Below are positions 25,502-33,397 of a DNA stretch of 64,000 nucleotides, piece after piece (the stretch's first letter is position 1; every line of letters begins with the position of its first letter). The notes beneath the pieces were generated by a model that saw only the letters and a list, made by a program, of their open reading frames with translations, had not been told where the DNA came from and searched no databases. The position numbers and the translations under genes were made by a program. This DNA is from Pandoraea capi (GTDB taxonomy: Bacteria; Pseudomonadota; Gammaproteobacteria; Burkholderiales; Burkholderiaceae), in the NCBI RefSeq assembly GCF_902459735.1, contig NZ_CABPRV010000003.1, forward strand, positions 620,001 through 684,000. The letters run 5' to 3'.

Positions 25502-26146
25502 ATGGAACTGGACCCGTCGACACTCGACGAAGCGAGCATTTACAACTTCATGATGAGCACGATCCTGCCGCGCCCGATTGCGTGGGTGAGTACCGTCGAT
25601 GATCAGGGGCAATCGAATCTCGCCCCATATGCCTACTTCATGGGCGTGTGCTGTGTGCCGATGACCGTGCTGTTCTGTCCAGTCGTGCCGCCGCCGCCGA
25701 AGCGTAAAAAGGACACGTTGCGCAACATCGAAGTGGTGCCGGAGTTCGTCGTGAACGTGGCCAGCACTTCATGTATCGACGCGGTCAATCTGTCGGCGGC
25801 ACCCTTGCCGGCGGGGGAGTCGGAGTTCGACCTGACGGGGGTAACGCCGGTGCCGTCCTCGCGTGTGCGTCCGCCGCGCGTGAAGGAGGCCGCCGTCGCG
25901 TATGAATGCCGCGTGCGCGACATCATCGAGATCAGTGCTGCGCCGGGTGGGGGATGGGTGGTGCTCGGTACGGTCGTCGCGGCACATGTCGACGATGCCC
26001 TGCTCGATCCCGTCACCTGCCATGTGGATCTGCACGCGCTGCGTCCCGTGGGACGTCTCGGCGGCGGGGCCTTTGTGAACGCGGCGAGCGACACGTTCAC
26101 GTTGACACGCTACAAGACGCTGGCCGATCTGGCGGCTCGCAAGTGA
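25502..26146 (+). CDS. Flavin reductase-like, FMN-binding split-barrel protein
   Basis: The 214-aa protein matches the flavin-reductase-like family: STILPRPIAWVSTVD near residue 17 and QSNLAPYAYFMGVC near residue 36 form the FMN site, and NVASTSCIDAVNLSAA lies near residue 85. Such proteins reduce FMN or FAD with NAD(P)H or bind FMN directly. Here it is a reasonable electron donor for the diiron N-oxygenase, though that partnership is inferred. The ATG at 25502 follows AGGGAGA. It is the last gene of the cluster and its 3' end overlaps the convergent regulator gene by 50 bp. Confidence 0.84.
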   Translation: MELDPSTLDEASIYNFMMSTILPRPIAWVSTVDDQGQSNLAPYAYFMGVCCVPMTVLFCPVVPPPPKRKKDTLRNIEVVPEFVVNVASTSCIDAVNLSAAPLPAGESEFDLTGVTPVPSSRVRPPRVKEAAVAYECRVRDIIEISAAPGGGWVVLGTVVAAHVDDALLDPVTCHVDLHALRPVGRLGGGAFVNAASDTFTLTRYKTLADLAARK

Positions 26147-26978
26147 TGGGCCGGGATGCGGGGGCGAGGTCGTCGTCGAGCAGCCCATAATCGCTGGCCA
26201 ACTTCGCGGCATGGTGTCGGCTCGATACGTCGAACTTGCGCATGACGCTGCGCAGATGGAAGACGACGCCGTGCTCGGAGAGAGTGAGAATGCGTCCGAT
26301 CTCCCACGACGTCTTGCCTCGCGCCACCCATCTCAGGCACTCGCGCTCGCGCGGCGTGAGGACGGGCGCACTGCGACGTGCGGCCTCGCGTTGCACGAGG
26401 CGCCACACCGCTTCGTGGACGTGCGTGGCCAGCGCGACGCCGGCGTGCTTCATCCACGTCTGCATGCAGTCGTGCGTCGTTGCATGCGCGTGAGGCTGAC
26501 GCAGACGCGAAAGCGGCGTGGGCGTGGCAAGCGGCAGCGACGGTGTGCGCCAGGGCGAAGACAGGCTCAACGTTCCCAAGGCGCCGGATGGCGTGTAGAC
26601 CGGATACGTCACGCCGAAGCGCAATCCCGCCTTGCGTTGTTCATCGAGCAGTCGCCGGGTTTCGGGGGACGCATACATCGACGGCTTCCACTCCACCGGC
26701 GTCAGTTGACGTGCGGCCAGGACGAGTGCCGGATCGATGGCGGCGAAGTGTTGCGCGTCGTAGTGCGTTTGCCAGGCCGGCGGAAGATTCGCGAGACGTG
26801 GCGTCGACGTGGTGCCGTCCGGCAACGGAAATTGACCGCGATAGCAGAAGTAGCGCTGTCGCAACGCGCCGCACAGCGAAGGCAGCAACGTGCGCAGCGT
26901 GTCGAAATCGGCGGCTGCCGATAACGCGTTCAGGCCATCGGCAAACGAGCGAGGAGGGAGACGGCGCGTGGCTTGCAT
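26097..26978 (-). CDS. LuxR-type quorum-sensing regulator (no luxI in window)
   Basis: The 293-aa protein has an N-terminal autoinducer-binding domain and a C-terminal LuxR helix-turn-helix (LTPRERECLRWVARGKTSWE, then a recognition helix ending VMRKFDVSS). Residues that contact acyl-homoserine lactones in TraR/LasR are present in order: Trp and Tyr in AWQTHY, Asp-Pro in IDPAL, Trp in PVEWKP and the downstream Gly. It should therefore respond to such a signal, but no synthase gene is in the window. The start is uncertain: ATG at 26978 or 27062. It is convergent with the eight-gene cluster and is its most likely controller. A 26-bp dyad lies upstream at 27088-27113. Confidence 0.85.
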   Translation of the reverse strand: MQATRRLPPRSFADGLNALSAAADFDTLRTLLPSLCGALRQRYFCYRGQFPLPDGTTSTPRLANLPPAWQTHYDAQHFAAIDPALVLAARQLTPVEWKPSMYASPETRRLLDEQRKAGLRFGVTYPVYTPSGALGTLSLSSPWRTPSLPLATPTPLSRLRQPHAHATTHDCMQTWMKHAGVALATHVHEAVWRLVQREAARRSAPVLTPRERECLRWVARGKTSWEIGRILTLSEHGVVFHLRSVMRKFDVSSRHHAAKLASDYGLLDDDLAPASRPITCEPPDRPASCSVST

Positions 26979-27087
26979 GGCATGACGATGTAGGGAACAT
27001 GTTTCGCTTGTAGCATGTGTCTCATGAGCGCGCGCATCGTCGGTTGCTGAGTCGGAGTGCAAGGCGTCGCCGTGCTGTCGCTATCGC

Positions 27088-27113
27088 ACGTCATCGCATG
27101 CTTGGCATGACGT
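27088..27113. promoter_or_regulatory. Inverted repeat upstream of the luxR-type gene
   Basis: ACGTCAT and ATGACGT flank a 12-bp centre that itself begins CGC and ends GGC. The site lies 26-51 bp before the upstream candidate start (27062) and about 110 bp before the chosen one, a suitable place for autoregulation. Confidence 0.4.
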
Positions 27114-27472
27114 CTGCACGACGACAACGCAGCGAACTCGCCGATAACGCAGGGCGCGACATAACGTCGCACGCGAATTCTGCTGCACCGTCTACTGTTG
27201 ATGGATATCGGACGAATCCCGCATCGCAGCGAAGTGCATCGTGCGATGGATGGGCGATGCGATGCGAGTGCAGACGTCGGGAGCGAGTGCAGAGCATCGA
27301 TTTCCGAAGTTGTCGATCAGGGTATTCAGGACACCGCAACGAGTGCCGTCGTGTTGCAATGTGTCAAACCGGCGACGCATAGGGAGTATCCCGTAGTTGC
27401 CCGGCCGCTGGGATTTTTCGCTAGGGGAATTACCGGATTTCCCTTTTGCATCAATGGGTTCAGGAGGATGCT

Positions 27473-27529
27473 ATGGCGCGCCAAATACTCGGTATCAATG
27501 TTGTCGCTTGGAGAATGCGCGTTCTATAA
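27473..27529 (+). other. Possible 18-codon leader ORF
   Basis: ATG at 27473 is preceded by AGGAGG five bases upstream and opens an 18-codon frame ending in TAA. The stop overlaps the -10 hexamer of the oxidase promoter, so if translated it belongs to an upstream transcript. It may be a decayed gene start or chance. Confidence 0.2.
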
Positions 27530-27530
27530 T
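27501..27530 (+). promoter_or_regulatory. Sigma70 promoter for the cytochrome oxidase operon
   Basis: TTGTCG (27501-27506) and a perfect TATAAT (27525-27530) are separated by 18 bp. They lie about 75 bp before the DUF2244 gene that leads the operon. Confidence 0.65.
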
Positions 27531-27603
27531 GCGGCAGTTTGTCGCGGCCCGGACGCATCAAGTTCCCGGCCGTCGGACATGAAAGACCCAAAATGCCCCA
27601 CGG

Positions 27604-28086
27604 GTGACGGCGATGCTCGCAGCCTCTTCTTCCGATGCCGGATCGGTGACGAAGGAATGGACGCACAAGCGTAACTGCGCGACATCGCCGCGCCAGTTTG
27701 TCCTGTTCTACCTGTCGTTGGCCGCCGTTTCATTGGGTGTTGCCTTGATTGCGGCGTGGCGCGGTGGGTGGTTGGTCTTGCCGTTCACAGGCCTGGACTT
27801 GCTCGTGGTGGGCGTTGCGTTCGTCATTCATGCCCGGCATGCCACAGATTACGAGGTCATTCGGTTGTCGCCCGTGAGCCTTGTGGTCGAGCAACGTTCA
27901 GCACAGAGGTTGACGCAATTCGAGTTCAATCCCCGCTGGGTGCGCATCGACATCGAGAAGCCGCCGCGTACGCGCATTGTCTTGCGCTCGGGTAGCCGCT
28001 CGGTCACCGTCGGTGCCTATCTTGCGCCGCATCGCCGCGAAACGTTTGCGCGCGAGCTGCGCCGTTGTCTTGCCCAACAGGCCTGA
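27604..28086 (+). CDS. DUF2244-type membrane protein leading the cox operon
   Basis: The 160-aa protein has two membrane helices (about residues 30-75) in its N-terminal half and a soluble C-terminal part with VEQRSAQRLTQFEFNPRWVR, typical of DUF2244 proteins encoded beside cytochrome oxidase genes in proteobacteria. Its function is not established; a role in oxidase assembly is inferred from position. The start may be GTG at 27604 or ATG at 27613; neither has a clear ribosome site. coxB begins 43 bp after its stop, and the operon promoter lies just upstream. Confidence 0.8.
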   Translation: MTAMLAASSSDAGSVTKEWTHKRNCATSPRQFVLFYLSLAAVSLGVALIAAWRGGWLVLPFTGLDLLVVGVAFVIHARHATDYEVIRLSPVSLVVEQRSAQRLTQFEFNPRWVRIDIEKPPRTRIVLRSGSRSVTVGAYLAPHRRETFARELRRCLAQQA

Positions 28087-28129
28087 GAGAGATGGAGACG
28101 ATCTCGGGCGACCGCCAGGGAGGATTTGG

Positions 28130-29365
28130 ATGGTAATTTTGGGTAAGGAAGCTATGAAAAAAACGAAACACGCCTTGGCGGCTTTCCTTGCGGGCGCCTC
28201 ACTGCTCGCCGGCGCTCCGGCACTGGCGGCGGTCACGGATATGCCGGGGGGGCCGGCCGTCAACGAACTCAACTTCCAGCCGCCGGTCACGAAACTCGCG
28301 GAAGAGCTTCACAGCCTTCACACCATGATGTTGATCATCTGTCTGGTGATCTTCCTCGCGGTGTTCGGCGTGATGTTCTACTCGATCATCAAGCACCGCA
28401 AATCCAAAGGCCATCAGCCCGCGAATTTCCATGAAAGCACCACGGTCGAGGTGATCTGGACGGTCGTACCGTTCATCATCGTGATTCTCATGGCGCTGCC
28501 CGCCACGAAGACCGTCGTCGCAATGAAAGACACCACCAACGCCGACATCACGATCAAGGTGACCGGCTACCAGTGGAAATGGGGCTACGACTACCTGAAG
28601 GGCGACGGCGAGGGCATCAAGTTCCTCTCCACGCTTTCCACGCCGCGCAATCAGATCGACGGCACGGAGCCCAAGGGCAACACGTATCTTCAGGAAGTCG
28701 ACAACCCGATGGTCGTGCCGGTCAACAAGAAGGTGCGTCTGATCACCACGGCCAACGACGTCATTCACTCGTTCTACGTGCCGGCGTTCGGTATCAAGCA
28801 GGACGCCATTCCGGGCTTCGTGCGCGATACGTGGTTCAAGGCGGAAAAGGTCGGTGAGTATCGCGGCTTCTGTACGGAGCTGTGCGGCAAGGAACACGCG
28901 TTCATGCCGGTCGTCGTGAAGGTGGTTTCGGAAGACGACTACAACAAGTGGGTCGACACGCAGAAGAAGGCGATGGCGGCGTCGGCCGACGATCCGACCA
29001 AGACCTACACCGTGCAGGAATTGATGGAGCGCGGCCAGAAAGTCTACGCGTCGAATTGCGCGGTGTGCCACCAGCCGAACGGCAAGGGCGGCGGTGCGTT
29101 CCCGGCGCTCGATGGCGGCAAGATCGTGACGGGTCCGGTGGCTGACCACATCAGCATCGTGCTGCATGGCAAGAATGCGATGCCGAACTGGTCGCATCTG
29201 AATGACGTGGAGCTTGCGGCCGTCATCACGTACGAGCGCAATTCGTGGAGCAACAAGACCGGCGACGTCATTCAGCCGGCGCAGGTGCGCGAAGCGCGCG
29301 GCAACAAGTCGGCCAATGCGGCCGGTGCCGCCGATGCTGCCGTTAGTGCAGCGAAGAACAGCTAA
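28130..29365 (+). CDS. coxB: Cytochrome c oxidase subunit II with fused cytochrome c domain
   Basis: The 411-aa subunit accepts electrons from cytochrome c at its CuA centre. A signal peptide ends near ALAA (about residue 33), and two membrane helices follow (about residues 65-85 and 105-125). The CuA ligands lie in CTELCGKEHAFMP near residue 250, with an upstream His in VIHSFYVPAFG. The C-terminal 100 residues form a cytochrome c domain with the heme motif CAVCH near residue 308, which makes this a caa3-type oxidase. GGGAGG precedes the ATG at 28130; a second in-frame ATG at 28154 with its own AAGGA is a fair alternative. It forms one operon with coxA, ctaG and coxC. Confidence 0.93.
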   Translation: MVILGKEAMKKTKHALAAFLAGASLLAGAPALAAVTDMPGGPAVNELNFQPPVTKLAEELHSLHTMMLIICLVIFLAVFGVMFYSIIKHRKSKGHQPANFHESTTVEVIWTVVPFIIVILMALPATKTVVAMKDTTNADITIKVTGYQWKWGYDYLKGDGEGIKFLSTLSTPRNQIDGTEPKGNTYLQEVDNPMVVPVNKKVRLITTANDVIHSFYVPAFGIKQDAIPGFVRDTWFKAEKVGEYRGFCTELCGKEHAFMPVVVKVVSEDDYNKWVDTQKKAMAASADDPTKTYTVQELMERGQKVYASNCAVCHQPNGKGGGAFPALDGGKIVTGPVADHISIVLHGKNAMPNWSHLNDVELAAVITYERNSWSNKTGDVIQPAQVREARGNKSANAAGAADAAVSAAKNS

Positions 29366-29399
29366 GTCGTTCGACCAGTTCGAAGCAAGGAGATTGGGT

Positions 29400-30992
29400 A
29401 TGAGTTCCATCGCTCACGATCACGTGGCGGGTCACGACGATCACGCGCACGACCATCCGCACGGATGGCGTCGCTGGCTGTTCGCGACGAATCACAAGGA
29501 CATCGGCACGATGTACATGATCTTCTCGTTCGTCATGCTGCTCTCGGGCGGCGTGATGGCGCTGATGATCCGTGCGGAATTGTTCGAACCGGGCCTGCAG
29601 TTCATTCGTCCGGAGTTCTTCAACCAGCTCACCACGATGCACGGGCTGGTGATGATTTTCGGTGCGATCATGCCGGCATTCGTGGGCTTCGCGAACTGGA
29701 TGATCCCGTTGCAGATCGGCGCGTCGGACATGGCGTTTGCGCGCATGAACAACTTCAGCTTCTGGCTGTTGCCGGTCGGCGGCCTGCTGCTGATCTCGTC
29801 GTTCCTCGTGCCGGGCGGCGCCACGGCTGCCGGCTGGACGATGTACGCACCGCTGTCGGTGCAAATGGGACCGGGCCAGGATCTGGCAATCTTCGGTGCG
29901 CACATTCTCGGCGCGTCGTCGATCATGGGCGCGATCAACATCATCGTCACGATCCTGAACATGCGCGCGCCGGGCATGACGCTCATGAAGATGCCGATGT
30001 TCGTGTGGACGTGGCTCATCACCGCCTATCTGCTCATCGCCGTGATGCCGGTGCTCGCCGGTGCGATCACCATGCTGCTGACCGACCGCCACTTCGGCAC
30101 GTCGTTCTTCAACGCAGCGGGCGGCGGCGACCCGGTCATGTACCAGCACATCTTCTGGTTCTTCGGACACCCGGAGGTGTACATCATGATTCTGCCGGCG
30201 TTCGGGATCGTGTCGCAGGTGATTCCGGCGTTCTCGCGCAAGCCGCTGTTCGGCTATAGCTCGATGGTGTACGCCACGGCATCGATCGCGATTCTGTCGT
30301 TCATGGTGTGGGCGCACCACATGTTCGTGACGGGCATGCCGGTCACGGGCCAGTTGTTCTTCATGTACGCGACGATGCTGATCTCGGTGCCCACGGGCGT
30401 GAAGGTCTTCAACTGGGTCGCCACGATGTGGAAGGGCGCGCTCACGTTCGAGACGCCGATGCTCTTCTCCGTCGGCTTCCTCTTCGTGTTCACGATGGGC
30501 GGCTTCACGGGGCTGATCCTCTCGCTCGCCCCGCTCGACATTCAGATGCACGGCACTTACTACGTGGTGGCGCACTTCCACTACGTGTTAGTGGCCGGGT
30601 CACTCTTCGCGTTGTTCTCAGGGTTCTATTACTGGGTACCGAAGTGGACCGGTCACATGTACAACGAGTGGCGAGGCAAATTCCACTTCTGGGGCTCGCT
30701 CATCACGTTCAACGTGACGTTCTTCCCGATGCACTTCCTGGGTCTGGCCGGCATGCCGCGTCGCTACGCCGACTATCCGGCGCAGTTCACGGACTTCAAC
30801 CAGTTGGCCACCATCGGCGCATTCGGCTTCGGCCTGATGCAGGTGTACTTCCTGTTCTGGGTGGCGCTGCCGACGTGGCGCGGCGGCAAGGCGGCGGAAG
30901 CCAAGCCGTGGGATGGTGCAGAAGGACTGGAATGGACCGTGCCGAGTCCGGCGCCGTTCCATACGTTCGAGACGCCGCCGAAGGTGCATTGA
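29400..30992 (+). CDS. coxA: Cytochrome c oxidase subunit I
   Basis: The 530-aa catalytic subunit reduces oxygen to water and pumps protons in the inner membrane. It has about twelve membrane helices. MHGLVMIFG near residue 80 holds a heme a ligand, FWFFGHPEVYIMILPAFG near residue 255 contains the CuB His and the cross-linked Tyr, ending the E-type D/K pathway motif, and AHFHYVLVAGSLFALFSG near residue 390 carries the two heme His residues. The N-terminus is rich in His and Asp (HDHVAGHDDHAHDHPHG), a possible metal-binding tail. AAGGAG precedes the ATG at 29400. Confidence 0.96.
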   Translation: MSSIAHDHVAGHDDHAHDHPHGWRRWLFATNHKDIGTMYMIFSFVMLLSGGVMALMIRAELFEPGLQFIRPEFFNQLTTMHGLVMIFGAIMPAFVGFANWMIPLQIGASDMAFARMNNFSFWLLPVGGLLLISSFLVPGGATAAGWTMYAPLSVQMGPGQDLAIFGAHILGASSIMGAINIIVTILNMRAPGMTLMKMPMFVWTWLITAYLLIAVMPVLAGAITMLLTDRHFGTSFFNAAGGGDPVMYQHIFWFFGHPEVYIMILPAFGIVSQVIPAFSRKPLFGYSSMVYATASIAILSFMVWAHHMFVTGMPVTGQLFFMYATMLISVPTGVKVFNWVATMWKGALTFETPMLFSVGFLFVFTMGGFTGLILSLAPLDIQMHGTYYVVAHFHYVLVAGSLFALFSGFYYWVPKWTGHMYNEWRGKFHFWGSLITFNVTFFPMHFLGLAGMPRRYADYPAQFTDFNQLATIGAFGFGLMQVYFLFWVALPTWRGGKAAEAKPWDGAEGLEWTVPSPAPFHTFETPPKVH

Positions 30993-30994
30993 TC

Positions 30995-31114
30995 ATGGCG
31001 CTCAGTCCTGAACAGCGCGCGAGGAACCTGCGCACCGGGCTGATTCTCGGCTCGGTGGTGCTGGTGTTCTTCGTCGGTGTGATGATCAAGACCAAACTTC
31101 TGGGTGGTATCTGA
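30995..31114 (+). CDS. Small oxidase-assembly protein, 39 aa
   Basis: This short gene lies between coxA and ctaG with 2 bp before it, and its TGA abuts the ctaG ATG. It encodes a basic N-terminus (MALSPEQRARNLRTG) and one membrane helix of about 18 residues ending with KTKLLGG. Small single-helix proteins of this kind are annotated as cytochrome oxidase small assembly proteins at this position in betaproteobacteria. Tight spacing on both sides and a clean hydrophobic helix support it being real. No ribosome site stands out, so it is probably translated by coupling to coxA. Confidence 0.72.
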   Translation: MALSPEQRARNLRTGLILGSVVLVFFVGVMIKTKLLGGI

Positions 31115-31732
31115 ATGGGCGGCCTGCGACGCATCAACGTGCGCACCTTCAGCAAGTTGTTGCTGCTGGTCGCGGTGATGTTCGGCTTCGGATACGCGAT
31201 GGTGCCGTTCTACCGCGCGTTCTGCGATCTCGTGGGCATCAACCAGTTGGGCGATCGCACGACCGAAATCAGCGCGCGCAATTCGCAGGTCGACGAGAGC
31301 CGCACGATTACCGTCGAGTTCGACGCCAACGCGCAGGGACCGCTGCGCTTCAAGCCGGCGAAGAGCAGTCTGACGGTGCACCCGGGGCAGATCGCGACCA
31401 TCGAGTACGAAGTGGCGAATCAGCAGTCGCACGAAGTTCGCGCGCAGGCGATTCCGAGTTACGCCCCTGCACAGGCGGCGAGCTACTTCAAGAAGATCGA
31501 GTGTTTCTGCTTCACGCAGCAGACGCTCAGGGCCGGCGAGGCCAAGGAGTTTCCGGTGGTGTTCGTGGTGGACACGAAGCTGCCCAAGGATGTGAATACG
31601 ATCACGCTGTCCTATACTTTTTTTGATCTCGGCAAGAACGATGCCGATCAGCGCGCGGACGCCCCGACGGGTTCGCAGGTTGGCGAGGTGAACGCAGGAG
31701 CGACAGGAGGAGGCAGGGGCGGCAATGGATGA
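31115..31732 (+). CDS. ctaG: Cytochrome c oxidase assembly protein CtaG/Cox11
   Basis: The 205-aa copper chaperone delivers copper to the CuB site of subunit I. It has one N-terminal membrane helix (residues 13-30) and a periplasmic immunoglobulin-like domain with the copper-binding IECFCF motif near residue 127; the upstream YRAFCDLVG adds the conserved third cysteine. The C-terminal 25 residues are Gly/Ala-rich and probably disordered. Its ATG directly follows the TGA of the 39-aa gene, and its last 8 bp overlap the DUF2970 gene. Confidence 0.95.
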   Translation: MGGLRRINVRTFSKLLLLVAVMFGFGYAMVPFYRAFCDLVGINQLGDRTTEISARNSQVDESRTITVEFDANAQGPLRFKPAKSSLTVHPGQIATIEYEVANQQSHEVRAQAIPSYAPAQAASYFKKIECFCFTQQTLRAGEAKEFPVVFVVDTKLPKDVNTITLSYTFFDLGKNDADQRADAPTGSQVGEVNAGATGGGRGGNG

Positions 31733-31946
31733 CCTGAAGGAGGCGACCCAGCGCAAGCTGTCGTTCGTCCAGACCATCGGTGCGGTGTTCTGGTCGTTTT
31801 TCGGCGTGCGCAAGGGGCGCGATCACGATCGCGACATGGCACAGCTCAACCCTGTGCATCTGATTGTGGCGGGGGTGATCGGGGGCATCCTGTTTGTCGT
31901 GGCGCTGGTGCTGTTGGCGAAGCTCGCCATTCGGCTCGCGACGTGA
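31725..31946 (+). CDS. DUF2970 small membrane protein
   Basis: The 73-aa protein has a short amphipathic head with VQTIGAVFWSFFGVRKG and one membrane helix near the C-terminus (about residues 45-68). DUF2970 proteins occur between ctaG and coxC in betaproteobacterial oxidase operons; their role is unknown. The start lies 8 bp inside ctaG (ATGGATGAC after GGCGGCA), pointing to coupled translation. coxC begins 39 bp downstream. Confidence 0.85.
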   Translation: MDDLKEATQRKLSFVQTIGAVFWSFFGVRKGRDHDRDMAQLNPVHLIVAGVIGGILFVVALVLLAKLAIRLAT

Positions 31947-31985
31947 ATGGCATAGACAAAGAGAACCAAGCCTGGAGAGATAAGA

Positions 31986-32846
31986 ATGAGTGGTCAACAC
32001 CAAACGGCGCCTTACTACTTCGTGCCGGCGCCCTCGCGCCATCCGGTGAGTTGCAGCGTCGGCCTGCTGGTGGTGCTCGGTTCGGCCGCCGCGTGGGTCA
32101 ACGGCCAATCGTGGGCGCCGTGGACAGCGTTGCTCGGCCTGCTGTGGGTGCTGTGGGTACTGCGCGCCTGGTTCGGCGACTCCATCGCGGAGTCGGAGGG
32201 CGGTCTGTATGGGCGACGCATCGACGTGTCCTACCGCTGGGGCATGAGCTGGTTCATCTTCTCCGAGGTGATGTTCTTCGCGGCGTTCTTCGGTGCGCTG
32301 TTCTACGCCCGCACGCTGGCGATGCCGTGGCTCGGCGACCTCGATAACAAGCTGCTGTGGCCTGACTTCACCGCCGTGTGGCCGAACGCCGGTCCGGCGG
32401 GCGTGGTCGATGCGTTCGAGACGATGGGCCCGTGGCCGATCCCGACGCTCAACACGGCGCTGCTGCTGACCTCGGGCGTCACGCTCACGATCTCGCACCA
32501 CGCGTTGCGTGCGAACCATCGTGGCAGCGCGATCTTCTGGCTGTTCGCCACCGTCGTGCTCGGCTTCGTCTTCCTCGGCTTCCAGGCGTACGAATATCAC
32601 CACGCCTACACCGAACTGAACCTGAAGCTGACCTCGGGCGTGTATGGCTCGACGTTCTTCCTGCTCACGGGTTTCCACGGGTTCCACGTGATGCTGGGCG
32701 CGATCATGCTCTCCGTGATGCTGATCCGTCTGATGAAGGGGCACTTCACGCCGGATCATCACTTCGGCTTCGAAGGCGCCGCATGGTACTGGCACTTCGT
32801 GGACGTGGTGTGGCTCGGGTTGTACGTCGTGGTCTACTGGCTCTGA
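31986..32846 (+). CDS. coxC: Cytochrome c oxidase subunit III
   Basis: The 286-aa subunit has seven predicted membrane helices and stabilises subunit I. Typical segments are WFIFSEVMFFAAFFGALF near residue 85 with the conserved Glu, GFQAYEYHHAY near residue 200 and GFHGFHVMLG near residue 225. The C-terminus ends WYWHFVDVVWLGLYVVVYW, a hallmark of subunit III. GGAGAG lies before the ATG at 31986. A terminator follows at 32871, so the structural genes end here; assembly genes resume further on. Confidence 0.96.
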   Translation: MSGQHQTAPYYFVPAPSRHPVSCSVGLLVVLGSAAAWVNGQSWAPWTALLGLLWVLWVLRAWFGDSIAESEGGLYGRRIDVSYRWGMSWFIFSEVMFFAAFFGALFYARTLAMPWLGDLDNKLLWPDFTAVWPNAGPAGVVDAFETMGPWPIPTLNTALLLTSGVTLTISHHALRANHRGSAIFWLFATVVLGFVFLGFQAYEYHHAYTELNLKLTSGVYGSTFFLLTGFHGFHVMLGAIMLSVMLIRLMKGHFTPDHHFGFEGAAWYWHFVDVVWLGLYVVVYWL

Positions 32847-32870
32847 CGTCGATACCGACCTCGCTCTGGG

Positions 32871-32900
32871 ACGCCGCCGGTTTCCGGCGGCGTTTGTATT
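32871..32900 (+). terminator. Terminator after coxC
   Basis: The stem ACGCCGCCGG / CCGGCGGCGT with a 3-nt loop is followed by TTTGTATTT. The next 290 bp up to 33193 contain no gene that I can support. Confidence 0.8.
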
Positions 32901-33193
32901 TCCGCGACGGTTGTCTGACGGATTGCCGGGCGGCCGGTTGATGTGCCGAAACGGGAGACATTGCCGAATAGGCCAGTAGGGGCTTTCAGGGCGATATCGG
33001 CGCAAAGTAGGCGCAATGCGGCCTTATGTCGCACGAGACCGGATGCCCCGAACGTGGCGACGTTGTGCGATGCCTTGCTAGCGTCGAGCGGCGGAATCCG
33101 GCCGAAAGCGGCAAGAACCCGGGAAGGCGGCGAGAGAAAGGGCGAAAGCGAGGATAGGGTGCGGCGATTTGCCGCAGGAGCGTGGCGCGGGAC

Positions 33194-33397
33194 TCAGTAT
33201 CGTATGCCCGTGCTGTGAATCCAGCCCATCCAGTTGGCGAACAGGATGAGCAGGAACAGCGTCACCGACAGGCCGACACGCACCGCCAGCGACTGCACGG
33301 TGCGATTCGATCGGCCCTTGTCCCGCATCATGAAAAACAATGCGGACGCCAGACTGCCGAGAATCAGGACGAAGGCGATGGCAACGATGATGCGCAT
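33194..33397 (-). CDS. Twin transmembrane protein (DUF2909-like)
   Basis: The 67-aa protein has two membrane helices (about residues 3-23 and 40-60) joined by a short basic loop MMRDKGRSNRT. Proteins of this shape, annotated as twin transmembrane or DUF2909, lie beside SURF1 in many beta- and gammaproteobacterial oxidase loci. The function is unknown. It is on the opposite strand to its neighbours; its start codon is 120 bp from that of the SURF1 gene, so the two share a divergent promoter region. Confidence 0.8.
   Translation of the reverse strand: MRIIVAIAFVLILGSLASALFFMMRDKGRSNRTVQSLAVRVGLSVTLFLLILFANWMGWIHSTGIRY

Larger units (their letters stand above)
26979..27603. other. Intergenic region between the regulator and the oxidase operon
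   Basis: About 600 bp without a firm gene. It holds a dyad at 27088-27113, a recurring GGGA..TCCC motif at 27375-27393, an 18-codon open frame with a strong ribosome site at 27473-27529 and the oxidase promoter at 27501-27530. Confidence 0.6.

Noticed and set aside
27371-27440. Possible cyclic-di-GMP (GEMM) riboswitch near ACGCATAGGG
   Set aside because: Only the first few bases resemble the GEMM core; the following GCAAA stretch and second stem are absent, and the promoter of the next operon lies downstream of it.
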